Origin: Blastobasis lacticolella
Lineage: Eukaryota > Arthropoda > Insecta > Lepidoptera > Blastobasidae
DNA: 64,000 nt
NCBI GenBank assembly: GCA_905147135.1
Contig: LR990041.1
Coordinates: forward strand, 23,977,712-24,041,711
Reading direction: 5' to 3'
Part shown: positions 33,141-44,639 of the stretch, piece by piece
Layout of the letters: each line of letters begins with the position of its first letter
How positions within the stretch are numbered: position 1 is the first letter of the stretch
Notes under the pieces: generated by a model
Databases searched by the model: none
What the model was told of the DNA's origin: nothing
Seen by the model: the letters and a program-made list of their open reading frames with translations, nothing else
Program-made: the position numbers and the translations under genes

Positions 33141-35130
33141 TACTTTTAGTTTATCTTTTATAATGCGTACGGCTAAGGAATGTTACGCGTTGCATGCGAT
33201 TGTGTTCCCTGATGATTAGAATTTAGACGCCTTCAAATCTAGAATGATTAGGCTGTTCTTAGACAGGCATGCTCCATCATTGGCCGCATCGCCGCTTACC
33301 AACAGGTGAGACGGCGATGAAATGCCTGGTTAGTCTAACTATGAGTTCATACAATATTTTACCACCTGAATAAATAATTATTCATGTCATTTTACTCCGC
33401 ATGACAACTACAATCTGCCTAGTCCGACTTGTCATATTATTTAGTAAAAAAGTTGGGTTATTCCTGAAAAAATCATAGACAAAAAATATATTTACAGCTT
33501 GACCGTGACAGAGGTGACTTGTCAATCGTGGCGCTAGTTCTGCCTTTTATGTAGCTACACTGGAAGGATGTAGTATTCTGTGACAGAATTAAAATGTCGC
33601 CGACAATGGGACATGGATAAGAAGGAACGTGACGAAAAAAGAAACTAACATATTATCCCTATTGTGAAATTAAAATAATGACTTTTCAGGAAAAGACCTA
33701 GCGCCCTCCTTCATGGAATTATAATTCTTGTCCAATACGTCAACATTTGACGTAGTAGACATTGACACCAAACTTAGAAAGTATAAACCATTTCATTTTA
33801 AACAGTGTACAATAACGAAGGCGGCTCATTAAGGTATAGACTACTTAATAGTGTCAAGTTATATTTCCTCTATATAGTTTACTATTGCCAGTAAAATTTT
33901 AGTATGCAAATTTTTCCGCAATTTTTCAAAGTAACCTGAAGTATTGGTACCCCTATAAATGTTAATATTTGAATGTCTTTTTTGATCAGTGGCTACTGCC
34001 TCACTGGTAGTCGTGATGATGAAATGTACATTCCCAATAAAATTATATATTTAAATTGATAAATTAAAGCAGTATTCGTTACAATTCACGTTCAATTTCT
34101 TAAATAATTCAATTCATCTATACACAGTGTACGTAGGCGTGGTTGATACGGCCAGCGTGATTATTGTTTGATAAAGAGGTTGGCAGACAGGAGAGAGGAG
34201 GGGCGATTGCTCCACCGACAATAGTTATACTCTTAAATATAATGATGATGATAATTGTTTGTTTACCAAATAAGACAAGTCGAACCGGCCAGATTTTATA
34301 ATACTGAATGTGTTGATGAAAAGAAGTAACATACAGCGCTGAGCGCGATAAACTTTAATAGACAGCTAACAAGAATAACTCACAAGGTAAATTTGATAGA
34401 CAGCCAATAAGAACAACTTCCACTTCCAACTTCAACAAAAGCAATAGTAAGGACGCCATACTAATGGGCAGACTTGTCTTGTCGAAACTGAGCTACGTTA
34501 CGTACATATATTCATGGCACATTAAGATATTCAACTGTAATTACATTACATTATTAAACACATAATCGAGTCTACATATAACTAGTAAGTACATTCCATG
34601 ATTCGCATTCTACGATTAAAGAAACATGGTTATATAACGAAATTAGTTTGACGTAATGTAACAATCTTATAAGTGTGACATAATAAAGTAGCACAATATC
34701 CTAATAGGCACACTGCTACAAACTTATCTGAGTCAATAACGGTGTTGCTGCTATTGAAATTTATATTATTGACGCCAGATGATATTAAGCAATTTTCCAT
34801 TTAGTTTCAAAAAGCATCAACAGATGGCGCTCACATAATTGTGGTACTTTCTTTTTAAATTTGTATGATTGTGGCAGTGATGTTATGCAGCCAACTAATA
34901 CTAAACTCATAAATATAACTTTACAAGGTTAAAATAAATGTAAAAAATAATATTTATATGTATGGCACTATGTTCCATTTTAATACAAACCTTTAATATT
35001 GATTTACGTACATTCTTGATTCTAGCGGCTATGAAACGAACTGACTCAGTCAAATTAATGTTTGTTTTGTGGGCAGTAATTTATTAAAACCTCTAAAAAT
35101 TTTGAAAACTCTTGATAAATACAATATTAT
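33141..35130. other. No recognisable gene
   Basis: AT-rich, with partial repeats of 'gacagctaacaagaa' near 34365 and 34410. No exon with consistent borders was found on either strand. Confidence 0.35.
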
Positions 35131-35144
35131 CCAGGACAACGTCA

Positions 35145-35400
35145 TCATCACAGCCCGTAACAGTCCACTGCAGGACTTAGGGCCTCTCCCACTAAAGGGG
35201 AGGTTATTGCCACAATCTCCACGCTTGGCAGGCGGGTTGGAGACCGCAGTATTTAAATATAACAATGGAAAATGCTGCTGCCAATTTTCCAGACTACGGA
35301 GACTCTTGATCTTTTGCCTCGAAAACATTAGTCGCCTTATACGACACCTATGAGTATAAGGGGTTGGTGCTATTCTACTCTGCCGGACACCACACGGCCA
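35145..35400 (+). repeat. Dispersed repeat 'C'
   Basis: The fullest copy of the family: 'gtaacagtccactgcaggac', 'aaaggggaggttattgcc', 'ggcgggttggagaccgc', 'aaatgctgctgcc' and 'ctctgccggacaccacac'. It lies just upstream of the Jockey insertion. Confidence 0.7.
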
Positions 35401-35809
35401 AGTACAACGTACCTAGTGTTGATATCCTCTTTGCTAAGTATCTATTTCGGTAGTATCCGTTTTGGCTTCGTAGCGCACCCCCGCGTCGCTCGTTGCCAGC
35501 TCGCTTCCGTTTTGCTTACGTATTTCGCAAGTTTTCGCGCGCGTTCACTTCGCGTTGCGAGCCCGCGTCCCGCTGAGCGTAACGAATTATAGTTACGTTC
35601 ATTCAGAGACGTAGTTTCTTGTTACCGATTCGTTGGTAACACAAAGCTGCGTTTCTGCCGCGTTGAGTTGGTGGATACTTAACGGTGACAACTAAGCCAG
35701 TTGCGTTGCCAGCCAACGCTAGTTGCGTTGCCCCGGTGCGCTGTTAAGGCCCCTCAGGTCTTAGCGAAACCGGACGTCCCGATCCCATTGCACTTGGGCC
35801 TGCCCAAGG

Positions 35810-37520
35810 GTGACGGATAGCGGCATATCCATTAGGGATAGCCGCTCCACCGACCCCCTCTCCCCTCTCCCCCCTGCCTCGCGCAGGGAGGACGCCCCGC
35901 GTCTCTCAGTCCCTCGTCCCTCTTCTCGCCTCCCAATGGCGACGGTCTCGGTGGAGGAATTCGCCGCTAAGGCGGTGAAATTGCTCCTCCGAGCTAATCT
36001 AGGCCAGGGTGACTACGTCGTCCGTAGTTATCTGGCGTCAGTGGGGAGTGCCCCTCAGGCCCCCCGCGAGCCCTCTGAGGACATGGAGTTTGAGGACTCC
36101 GTGTCCCAGGTTTCAGCGCCGCCCTCCCGCAAGAGGGCGGCTTCTCTGTCCGGGGACGACTCTTCGTCCTCGACCACCGTGACGGGAACTCTTTCCGTCA
36201 CCCCCGTCCCACCCTCTGCGGCCGAGCTCGACGGATTCGAGCTCGTCGCTAAATCTAAGCGGCACCGAAAGCGGGCCGCCCGCTCAGTGTCCGAGGCCTC
36301 GTCCGAGGCCGCCGCGCCCGCCCCGGTCGCGGTCGCGGTTCTCTCTAGCCCCGCGTCCCCCGACTCGAGCGTGACTGCTGCCGCTCGCGAGACCGCGCCG
36401 TCTGGCCCTAAGCCAGTAGCGCGTTTTGCCCCCCCTGCCCCGTCTAAAGCCAAGCCCCCGCCCCCTATTTTCCTTAGGGAAAAGTCCAAGTGGGAGCTAG
36501 TCTCCCGTCTCTGCGCGGAACAGCGCGTCCGCTATACCCGTGCCTCAAACACGGGTATAGCCGTTAAGATTGACGTCGAGTCGATCGACGACTTCAGGAG
36601 CCTTACTAGGCTCCTAGCCCATAATAAGATAGGGTATCATACCTACGCCCTCCCTGAGGAGCGTAAGGTGCGTGCGGTACTCCGTGGAGTGCCGCACGAG
36701 CTTTCCAACGAGGCCATCCTCATGGACCTCAAGTCCCAAGATTTCCCCGCCGAGGCTGTACACAAGATGTACAGCCGATCCGGCAAACAATTTCCCATGG
36801 CGCTGGTGGTGCTCCAACACCACCGGTGCCAGGACTATATTCCGGGGAGGCTTCACGGTCTGTGGGCTCTCCGGAATCAAAGTCGAGGCCCCGGCATAAA
36901 CGCGGTTCCCCAGGGCAGTGCCATCGCTGCCAATTTTATGGCCACGCGTCGGCCAACTGCTCGGCCCCGCCGCGCTGTGTCAAGTGTGGCGAAGGCCACA
37001 CTGCCAAGGAGTGCGCGCGTACGCGCGACTCCACCACCCCTCCCTTCTGTTGCAATTGTGGCCAATCTGGCCACACTGCAAACTACAGGGGTTGCCCGCG
37101 CGCCCCTCGTCCCCGCACTTCCGCACCAAAGCCCACTAAGGGCAAAGGTGCAAATCCCTCTGCGCCGAAGCCCGCTAAGGGCAAAGGTGCAAGGCCGCCG
37201 CCGCCCTCAGCGACAGTGGCCCACTATCCCCCCCTCAAGGCCAAAGGGCCCCCCCCGAGCGCGGCTCCAGCCGCAGCTTGGGCCCGCCCAAGGCCCCGGG
37301 GCCGAAGGCTCCCCCCACCACTTCCCCCCCCAAGGCCATCAGCCACCAGCCCCCGCCCTCTTCTTTGGCGGAGGATATGCATTACATATCCTCCATTCTT
37401 GCGTCCGTCAACATTGACGAGATCCCCGTCCTGGCACGCAAACTGCGTAACGCCTCCACCCAGCTCGAGCGTTTAGACGCACTTGTCGAGCATTACTCCC
37501 TCGTCCAGGCCCTAAAGTAA
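35810..37520 (+). pseudogene. Jockey ORF1 (gag-like) with frameshifts
   Basis: The N-terminal part is Ser/Pro/Ala-rich, followed by a domain with RKVRAVLRGVPHELSNEAIL typical of Jockey ORF1, then three zinc knuckles: CHRCQFYGHASANC, CVKCGEGHTAKEC and CCNCGQSGHTANYRGC, a Lys/Pro-rich linker and a C-terminal DEIPVLARKLRNASTQLERL helix. At least three shifts of frame are needed to read it through (about 36820, 36890 and 37100-37280). The protein would bind RNA in the element's particles. The stop codon overlaps the start of ORF2. Confidence 0.75.
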
Positions 37521-38390
37521 TGCCCCAGGCGCTTTACGCCACACCCCCCACTCCCGCCAGTGTCGGCACCGGTCGCTTGAGGCCGGGTGGGGTTTCGCTT
37601 GTTTCTTTTAATGTGCGCAGTCTACGCACAAACATCTCCGAACTTAGGACGTTCGTTAGGAGCAGGGAGCTCGACCTACTTCTCCTTCAGGAGACTTGGC
37701 TCAAGCCTTCGATCCAGAAGGGTATTTCGATCCCCGGCTTCTCCCTTGTCAGGGATGACAGGTCCCCCACCGCGTCATCGCGTGGTGGAGGAACTGCCAT
37801 CTACTACAAGAGATCGCTTCATTGCTCCCCTCTTCCAACTCCAACTCTCTCGAGTATGGAGGCCTCTGTAGTGCAGCTAGGCATGACAGGACATCCGTCC
37901 CTGATCATAGCCTCTGTCTACATCCCCGCCGGCTCCCTGCCACTCAAAAGCGACTTCGAAGCGCTTCTCTCTCTAGGCGACTCTGTTTTTATGTTCGGAG
38001 ATTTCAACTCCAAACATACCGACTGGACGTGTTCCTCCACCAACACGAGCGGTGTCCACTTAATGGACATCGTTCGGTCTCTCGACCTAGACGTGTATTG
38101 CCCCCTCTTCCCTACCCACTACCCAGACAGAGTGGATCACCGTCCCGATGTACTGGACTTTGCGCTAGTGAAGGGCGTGTCGCTCACCCTCCGGTCGATC
38201 GACACCCTCGACGACTTAGGCTCCGACCACCGTCCAGTCTCCCTAGTACTAGGCTCCCCCACCCCTATCTCTCCCCCACTGCCGCGAACTTTCACGAAGT
38301 GGGAAGGATTCAAAGAGTCCATGGCGGCCGTCATGGACGCGCCCGACTCGCCGCTCGCTTTTTCATCCGACTACTTCGATAGTCCGGATG
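37520..38390 (+). pseudogene. Jockey ORF2, endonuclease domain
   Basis: ATG overlaps the ORF1 stop as TAATG. The frame carries an AP-type endonuclease: SFNVRSLRTN, LLLQETWLKP, FMFGDFNSKHTDW, DRVDHRPDVLDFALVK and LGSDHRPVSLVLG; all the expected catalytic-site segments (N, E, D..N, D..H) are visible. It is intact to about residue 285, then jumps to the ORF2 C-terminus by a deletion of the RT region. Confidence 0.75.
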
Positions 38391-39038
38391 CAAGGGAAAC
38401 TAGTTCCCTGGCAGCGCGCTGTAAAATATCTAGGCGTCACGCTTGACAAAAGGCTCACTTTCCGGCCCCATGTCGAAAGAGTGTGCCGCACCGCCCGTTT
38501 CTACCTGGGTCGCCTCAACAGTATGTTGGGTCGATTCAGTAAAATGTCCCTCAGGAACAAGCGAACCCTCTACAAGGTGTGCATTCGACCGGTGTTGACA
38601 TACACCTCCCCCGTCTTCGCTCACGCGAGCTCCCACGTCATTAAGAAACTGCAAATTGTGCAGAACATCTTCTGCCGTAGGGCAACGGCGGCTCCATGGT
38701 ACGTCCGCAATGCGGACCTACACCGCGACATGGACCTGCCTACCCTGCAGCAGTTTCTTAATACGCTCTCCGAGACCTTTTTCAAGGCCGCGGAGGAGCA
38801 TCCCAATCCGCTCGTGCGAGAGGCAGCAGCCTACGCTCCCCGCCCGGTCTCCGGCCACGTGGTACGGAGACCGAGACACGTCCTCACGGACCCCCCCGAC
38901 GAACTGTCGAGCGCCCTGAACCTCCTCCTGGAGGCTCAGGACGACTCAACAGAGCCCCCCCATGCCGTTTCAGCGGCCCCCGTAGGCCCCCAATCCCAAT
39001 CCACAGCAGCGGGACCCCCTTCTGGGGTTTCGCTATAA
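38388..39038 (+). pseudogene. Jockey ORF2, C-terminal region after deletion
   Basis: It resumes with KLVPWQRAVKYLGVTLDKRL, the region after the RT palm, then YKVCIRPVLTYTSPVFAHA and NIFCRRATAAPWYVRNADLH to a stop at 39038. The frame differs from the endonuclease frame. Fingers, palm and the catalytic aspartates of RT are all absent. Confidence 0.75.
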
Positions 39039-39730
39039 ATTCTCCAGCGTATGCTCCGTAAGGAGTGACGTTGAGCGCACCCCGTCCCTACGGGGTGTAG
39101 CATCCGATGAAACCTGAAAGGCCCTTATGGCTACAGATGCTTCCAGGGGGTGTTTAGTACGTATGCGCCTAGGTTCTTTTGGCGAGTCGTGCATAACCAG
39201 TCCGGCCGGCCGGCTGGGATACTCATGAGAGTTCACCTCCTCCCTCCCAACCGCATTACCGGAGGGTGCCCATTTCCTTTGCGTTGGGCAAAAAAAAAAA
39301 AAAAAAAAAAAAAGTATCTATTTCAAACGATCTTCAATTATCAAAATTGTCGGGGCGCCATCTAGCGAGTGCTTAGGAATGCTTTAGATACCTATTGGAA
39401 AACTGCTCATTGGCAACACTTAATTCCAGTTTTGGTCATTCGGCCAGATAAGTTTGTGGCAATAAATATTAAGGTATACGTAATGGCTGTCAATTTACTT
39501 GGTTCTGACACAATGTATACTGTTGTAAGGTTCGATAGTTATAAGGTATATTATTGTCTCTAAATTCATTATTTGACGAATCATTATTTCAGAGATGAAT
39601 TAAAATGGAAAATAAATAAATAAATGAATGAATTTAGAGTGGGGATGTCGAGACGGTGAAAATCTATGGTTTGGGAGGCAGTCTTCCGTAGACATTGATA
39701 GCGAGCACTTGTGCAAGACCTCTGTGAAGT

Positions 39731-40196
39731 AGACATAGACATAGACATAATATTTATTTGGCAATTTCTACAATATAAGTTAACAAAATATTTCTTACTA
39801 ACATAAATTAGGTTAAATATTGTAGTGTCATGCCAAACTAGGGCTCAGCTCAGCATATGCTGTAGGTAGCGAGACCACAGCGCTGATTTTCAGCTGACCC
39901 CTACAGTTAGTGCGTGAATTACTCGCCAAGTGGTCAGACAGGTAACGTAGTGCTGTACATTTTGCGGTGTGTTTATAACTAATAATATAAATATGTATAA
40001 AACCATATGGAGCTATTGTTGTGTAATTTTAGTGTATAACTGATAATTAATTTAGATATGTTGGAACAACTCTGCAGCCTATAGGGAGTGATTTTTGGTG
40101 TTCATAAAGGTATAGTTTTATGTTCGATTTAAAAGATGTAATCGTTTTCGATTCCTTGATGGGAGGCGGCAGGTTGTTCCAACATTTGATTGTCGC
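39731..40196 (-). pseudogene. 3' part of a LINE split by a DNA transposon
   Basis: On the minus strand the coding end ATIKCWNNLPPPIKES continues to YLYEHQKSLPIG and a stop near 40055, then a 3' UTR with AATAAA and a tail of ATGTCT repeats (39731-39748). The upstream half of the same protein end lies at 42888-43511. The two halves join in frame across the transposon. Confidence 0.75.
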
Positions 40197-40513
40197 ATAT
40201 CGACGGGGAAGTGCTAACAACTCCTAACTTACATTTTTTACGAAAATGACTTATGAATGCAGTTCGATAGAGAATGAATTGCGCTTCTACTGACATTACG
40301 AATTAAGTTCAAATTCGCAAAATTGACGTAGCTAGGCACCGAAGAAATATCTCCTATATTAAGGTTCATCACAACCTGATTAATTCTGGCAGGAAATATA
40401 TTCTAACTTACTAATGGAAACATCTCGTAACTTCTTTTCAAATAAAACTTTGAGCTAATATCTCCTATCCTCATGCGCAAGTACAGTTCCCGCTCTAGAG
40501 CGAGACAAAAACG

Positions 40514-41074
40514 GTGCGTATCTCGCAGTGTGAAAGGGACAGGATCACTAATGATAATGACGATGTTCTCTTAAGAAAAGTTGCGGAATCAGTGCCAATA
40601 CCTCATAATATAAAAAGTGTTTCTCTATCTGACTTGACTGACGATACCTCTTCAACTTTGAGAAATATGCGAAGACACCGTTCAGCTGAATCTATCTCCT
40701 TTGCCGTTAGCTCGGGGTTAATAATGCACTATAATCAAAAGCCAGACACTCAGGATACCACTGATGGTACTGATGAGAATCTAATTAAAAAAGTTTCGGA
40801 GTCAATCCCATTATCTCGCGTACAAGCTGTATCTCTTTCTGACTTGACTATGGCCACCTTTACTAAGTCAAAAAATATTAGACGATACAATTCTACTGCA
40901 TCAGTCTCTTCTCAAGTGCACTCGGAGATGACAATGCCTTACAATCTAAAGCCAGTAAGAGAAAGCGAGCCAAACTCTCCTGAGCTTAATTTACGTAAAC
41001 AGGATTTAAAGAAAGACAAGTGCGATACTTGCTGTGCGTATGAAGCCGGGAACTTAAACGAAGAGGATTATTAA
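40514..41074 (+). pseudogene. N-terminal part of transposase, with internal duplication
   Basis: The frame has no ATG at its head and contains two diverged repeats of about 60 residues: residues 16-77 (KVAESVPIP...SVSLSDLT...MHYNQKP) and 87-147 (KVSESIPLS...AVSLSDLT...MPYNLKP). It ends KKDKCDTCCAYEAGNLNEEDY, the start of a Cys-containing region that in related insect proteins precedes the catalytic domain, and is then stopped by TAA at 41072. The missing start may be in a lost or unrecognised exon. Confidence 0.6.
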
Positions 41075-41104
41075 GTACATGTAATAAAAAAGAACCGAGC
41101 AAGA

Positions 41105-41975
41105 AAAGAAAAAAACTGATGACAAAGACGAAGCCGATAAAAAGGAAGCTATAGTTCTGACGATGGATTTAGAGGCTGTCAAATCATGTCCATTTCTGAC
41201 TGAGAGTGCATTATATTTTAAAACAAAATTAGTGTGTCATAATTTTACAGTTTACAACTTAAGAAACCGTCATTGCACTTGTTACTGGTTTGACAAGACA
41301 GCAGCGGATTTGATAGTCAGTACATTCGCTTCATGCTTAGTCGATTACCTAGAGAGACATTGTTTGCCTTTAAAACTACCGATAATTATCTTTTCCGATG
41401 GCTGCACATATCAAAATAGGAATACGGTTATGGCTAATGCATTACTTGACCTTAGTAAGAAACACGGAGTAGTTATTATCCAAAAGTATCTAGAGCCGGG
41501 ACATACGCAGATGGAGTGCGACTCCGTCCACAGTAATATTGAACAAAAACTCAAGAATCGCGAAATTCATTTGCCTAGCGATTATGCAACACTGACCAAG
41601 GAAATACGGAAAGATCAGCCGTATGAAGTTGTTCAACTCGATATTGATTTCGTCAAGGATTTTGCTAATTCTAAAACTTGGTGTTATAAAAGCATCAGAC
41701 CTGGCCGAAAAACAGGTGAACCACAAGTAGTGGACATCCGTGCCATTCGATACAATCCTAATTCTACCATCCAAGTCAAGTTAGATTTTGACTCTGAATG
41801 GATGGATCTACCCCAGAAAAGCTTTGCTATTCGTCAAACCGTTCACACCAATCTTCATGCGGCACCAATACCTATAAAGTTATCGAAATATAACCATCTT
41901 CAGCAGTTGAAATCAGTCCTGCCACGTGATTGCCATTCCTTTTATGATAACCTGCCTCATAAAGAATTAGATTAG
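41105..41975 (+). pseudogene. Transposase catalytic domain (DDD-type, uncharacterised family)
   Basis: After the stop at 41072 and a frameshift in an A-run near 41115, the frame TDDKDEADKKEAIVLTMDLE runs into a 270-residue open region from the ATG at 41163. Candidate catalytic acids, in numbering from that ATG, are D2 (LTMD), D79 (IIFSDGCTYQN) and D120 (GHTQMECDSVHS). The C-terminal half has SIRPGRKTGEPQVVDIRAIR and RYNPNSTIQVKL. I know this arrangement from many uncharacterised insect proteins with a SDGC..QN domain. Only two lesions separate it from a continuous frame. Confidence 0.65.
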
Positions 41976-42887
41976 ATAATAATTAATATATAATTAACAT
42001 TATACTTTCAACAAAAAAATTGTTCATTAATCTTAGTCATGTTTTCGATATTCTTGACAGACAGTTTATTAAGTAGAGCTAAAATAGTATTAAACTATTA
42101 AATTTTTATAGTAATTAATTTATGTTTGTAAACGGAAAGACTGAAAAAGATTATGTATATTTTTATCGAGAGTTTTAAGAGTCCTTAGTTATCATTAGAA
42201 TCATTAAAGAGTTTTTTTATGCCGCTTTCTCAATTTAGAATGTTGACCTAAAGCATTCAATTTTAGAAGTGGGACTGTTCTAATTTAAGCGTTATCTTTG
42301 TCATTTTTTTAAGGATGTTTTTATTGATAAATGTTACAGTACCTAATTAAAGGATTATAATTTCAAACCCTAATACATAAAAATTGCAATGAATAAACAT
42401 TGCTTTCTCAGAGTTATAACAGTGTTTTGAAAATACCTCCTATCTTAACCAATATGGTGATGATGATGTTGATATAGAAAGGCAATAACTCCTATCTTCC
42501 AAAAAATTGCCTATTTTGAATATTTGGTCTATTTTTAGTAATTTTTAGATTCCTTTGTTATATTATCGCCGAATATGATTAAAAACTTCAACGAGAAATA
42601 ATAACTTTCAATGATTTCTGTTACTTTTTTGAAGTATGGAAATTACTCCAATCTTCAAATTTTTAGCCACACCAGCTTGGTGATACCTCCTATCTTACAT
42701 TATCTCGCTAACTACTTATTCCAATCAAATTTTGATTATTACCTTAGAAGCGGGTCCATTTAAGTATAAAATTGCCATTTACACATATTTTCTTAAACGT
42801 CTGGGAAAAATAAAAAACTGTTTTTTTCGCCTCCTGTAAAATTTGGTTTTTGTAAGTTAGGAGTTGTAAGCACTTCCCCGTCGATAT

Positions 42888-43520
42888 CTAAAACTGCCAC
42901 GAAAGGCAGCCGTCCTGTGAGCAGGTATCCTGAGAGGATAGCTAACCCTCCGCGCATTTTGAGCCGGCTCCACTACGCCAACTTAGTTTCTTGTACAGGT
43001 ACTCCGGGACACCAGTATTTATTATACCATACAGTAAAGAGGCCAGATGCAGCTCTTGACGTAGGGACATTTTTAATATTTTTGCTTCATTGATGAAAGG
43101 TGTTACATGCGTGCGGGGGGGAACCTTAAAACAAAAACGAGCACAGGCATTTGGAACCCTCTGAATCAACCTCGCGGACCGAGCTAGCAGTTTAGGACCA
43201 TACACTACATCGGCGTAACCTAAAATCGATAATACCAAGGAATCGCATAATTTAATACGCAGATCCTCAGCAAGAAAGTCTCTTATCTGATATATCTGAT
43301 AACATTTTCGCACCATGCCGACGATATGATTTTCAAAGTGAAGGGTTGAGTCCATTAACACTCCTAAGTTACGAACTTCAGTCACTCGCTCCACTTGAGC
43401 CCCCAGCAATGTCAAAACGGGCATAGTGCGAGAGATTTCCACGACCTGACGGTCAGATCCAATAATCATGTACTTTGTTTTATTTGGGTAAGTAATTGTC
43501 CAAGTCGGCATATTAATCTA
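42888..43520 (-). pseudogene. LINE ORF2 C-terminal region, upstream half of split LINE
   Basis: The minus-strand frame 43511-42942 contains NLGVLMDSTLHFENHIVGMV, SLVLSILGYADVVYG and ARLIQRVPNACARFCF, i.e. the part after RT. Past a one-base shift near 42950 it continues YPLRIPAHRTAAFRGSFRY up to the transposon border. It is 5' truncated at about 43520. Confidence 0.75.
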
Positions 43521-44024
43521 CACACTACTACAATGTATTAATGATAGCAAATAAAATAAAACTGATAATGTTAAATCATGTTAAATTATTTAAGGCGATC
43601 ATATTAAATACAAAACTTGGTAGCTAAAATGGGTTCAGCTGTTGAACAAATGATGTTGCCAAATGCAAGGAAAACGAAATACGTGCATCTTTGTGTTTCT
43701 GAATACTGAAAGAAAACATAATTATGTTACTTAGACGAGCGCCCGTCACGCACTGAAATTAGTAGCAAGAAATCGAAAAAGACCAATTCGAGAGTAGAGG
43801 AAGGATGGAAGAAAAATAATGTAGAAGTAGAAGGGGGTATAGTAGATGCCAAATTTATTGACCCCATTGAGCCCAGTTGCTGTCAAAAAGTATAAAAATG
43901 CATCTCAAAATAAATGTAATTTTAAGCACATCTCAATAATTTAAACTGCACAAAATAAAATGGAAATAATTGCTTCGATACTAAATAAGGTAATTTGTGA
44001 ATTATTTTGTTATTGTGTATCGTT

Positions 44025-44555
44025 TATAGGTCGACAACCTAACTGTTATATCGCCTGCGGTAGGTGAGGTAGGTGGGAGGGTGATTTTTCGTGGATGTAC
44101 GCGGGGGTGCGGGGCGCGGGGCAGTGAGCATTTTCTTCCGCGAAACGTCACTCAATGACGTTCCTCGGAAAAAGAATGCACACGAGATTATGCCCGAACT
44201 TGTTCCATTATATTCCGAGCCGAGAAACCTAATGTTTGCCAATGTAAATTGTAAAACTAAAGCTCGATTTTTATTAAATGGATTTTTGATGTACGAAAAT
44301 TTTTAGACTAATTTTTTAGCGAACATTTTCGAGCCTCCAGATCAGGATTTATCTTCGGCAAATTAACCTCGTGTGCGTTGTTCCGAGCCAAAAAAACCAA
44401 CTGCGCTGTGCGGAGTCCGCGAGCGCACTTATAAACGTTACTTCAACTCCCTGCCCCGCGCCCCGAAATGCTCAGCTTCGAAATGTTACATGGCGTCACT
44501 CACTCTGCCCCCCACCACCGCGCATGCCATATAGCAGTTAAGTTGTCGACCTATA
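44025..44555 (+). mobile_element. MITE with terminal inverted repeats
   Basis: The left end TATAGGTCGACAACCTAACTG and the right end CAGTTAAGTTGTCGACCTATA are inverted repeats. The subterminal regions are GC-rich (GGGGTGCGGGGCGCGGGGC) and the middle AT-rich. It is a complete copy of 531 bp without coding capacity; the interrupted copy is at 11134-12105. Confidence 0.75.
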
Positions 44556-44639
44556 GTATCTGCAGAAAGTATATGTGTATTTTGTCGTGTGAGCTTGTGA
44601 TGTGGTGTTTTAAGGCAAATTAAATGTATTTTTATTTCA

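Larger units (their letters stand above)
35449..39313 (+). mobile_element. Jockey-clade LINE with target duplication and internal deletion
   Basis: The element is bounded by a direct repeat AAGTATCTATTTC (35436-35448 and 39312-39324), and ends in an A-run (39291-39313). It has a 5' UTR of about 360 bp, ORF1 with three CCHC knuckles, ORF2 with an intact endonuclease and the ORF2 C-terminus, but the RT core is missing. It is much richer in GC than its surroundings. The full 5' region and clear duplication show an insertion by target-primed reverse transcription. Confidence 0.85.
40201..42883 (+). mobile_element. DNA transposon with 32-bp terminal inverted repeats
   Basis: The left end CGACGGGGAAGTGCTAACAA (40201) and the right end (42852-42883) are inverted repeats of 32 bp with one mismatch. 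ATAT flanks both sides; the LINE reading frame needs only one ATAT, so this is a 4-bp target duplication. The interior holds a broken transposase gene and subterminal copies of CTCCTATCTT. DDD-type residues and a 4-bp duplication would fit a Sola-like superfamily, but that name is a guess. Confidence 0.85.

Noticed and set aside
36055..36489. 144-codon frame on the minus strand in the Jockey ORF1 region
   Set aside because: GC-rich DNA gives long chance frames; the plus strand carries the recognisable ORF1.
37822..38382. 186-codon plus-strand frame overlapping the Jockey endonuclease
   Set aside because: It is an out-of-frame reading of the endonuclease; Arg/Pro/Ser-rich without any motif.
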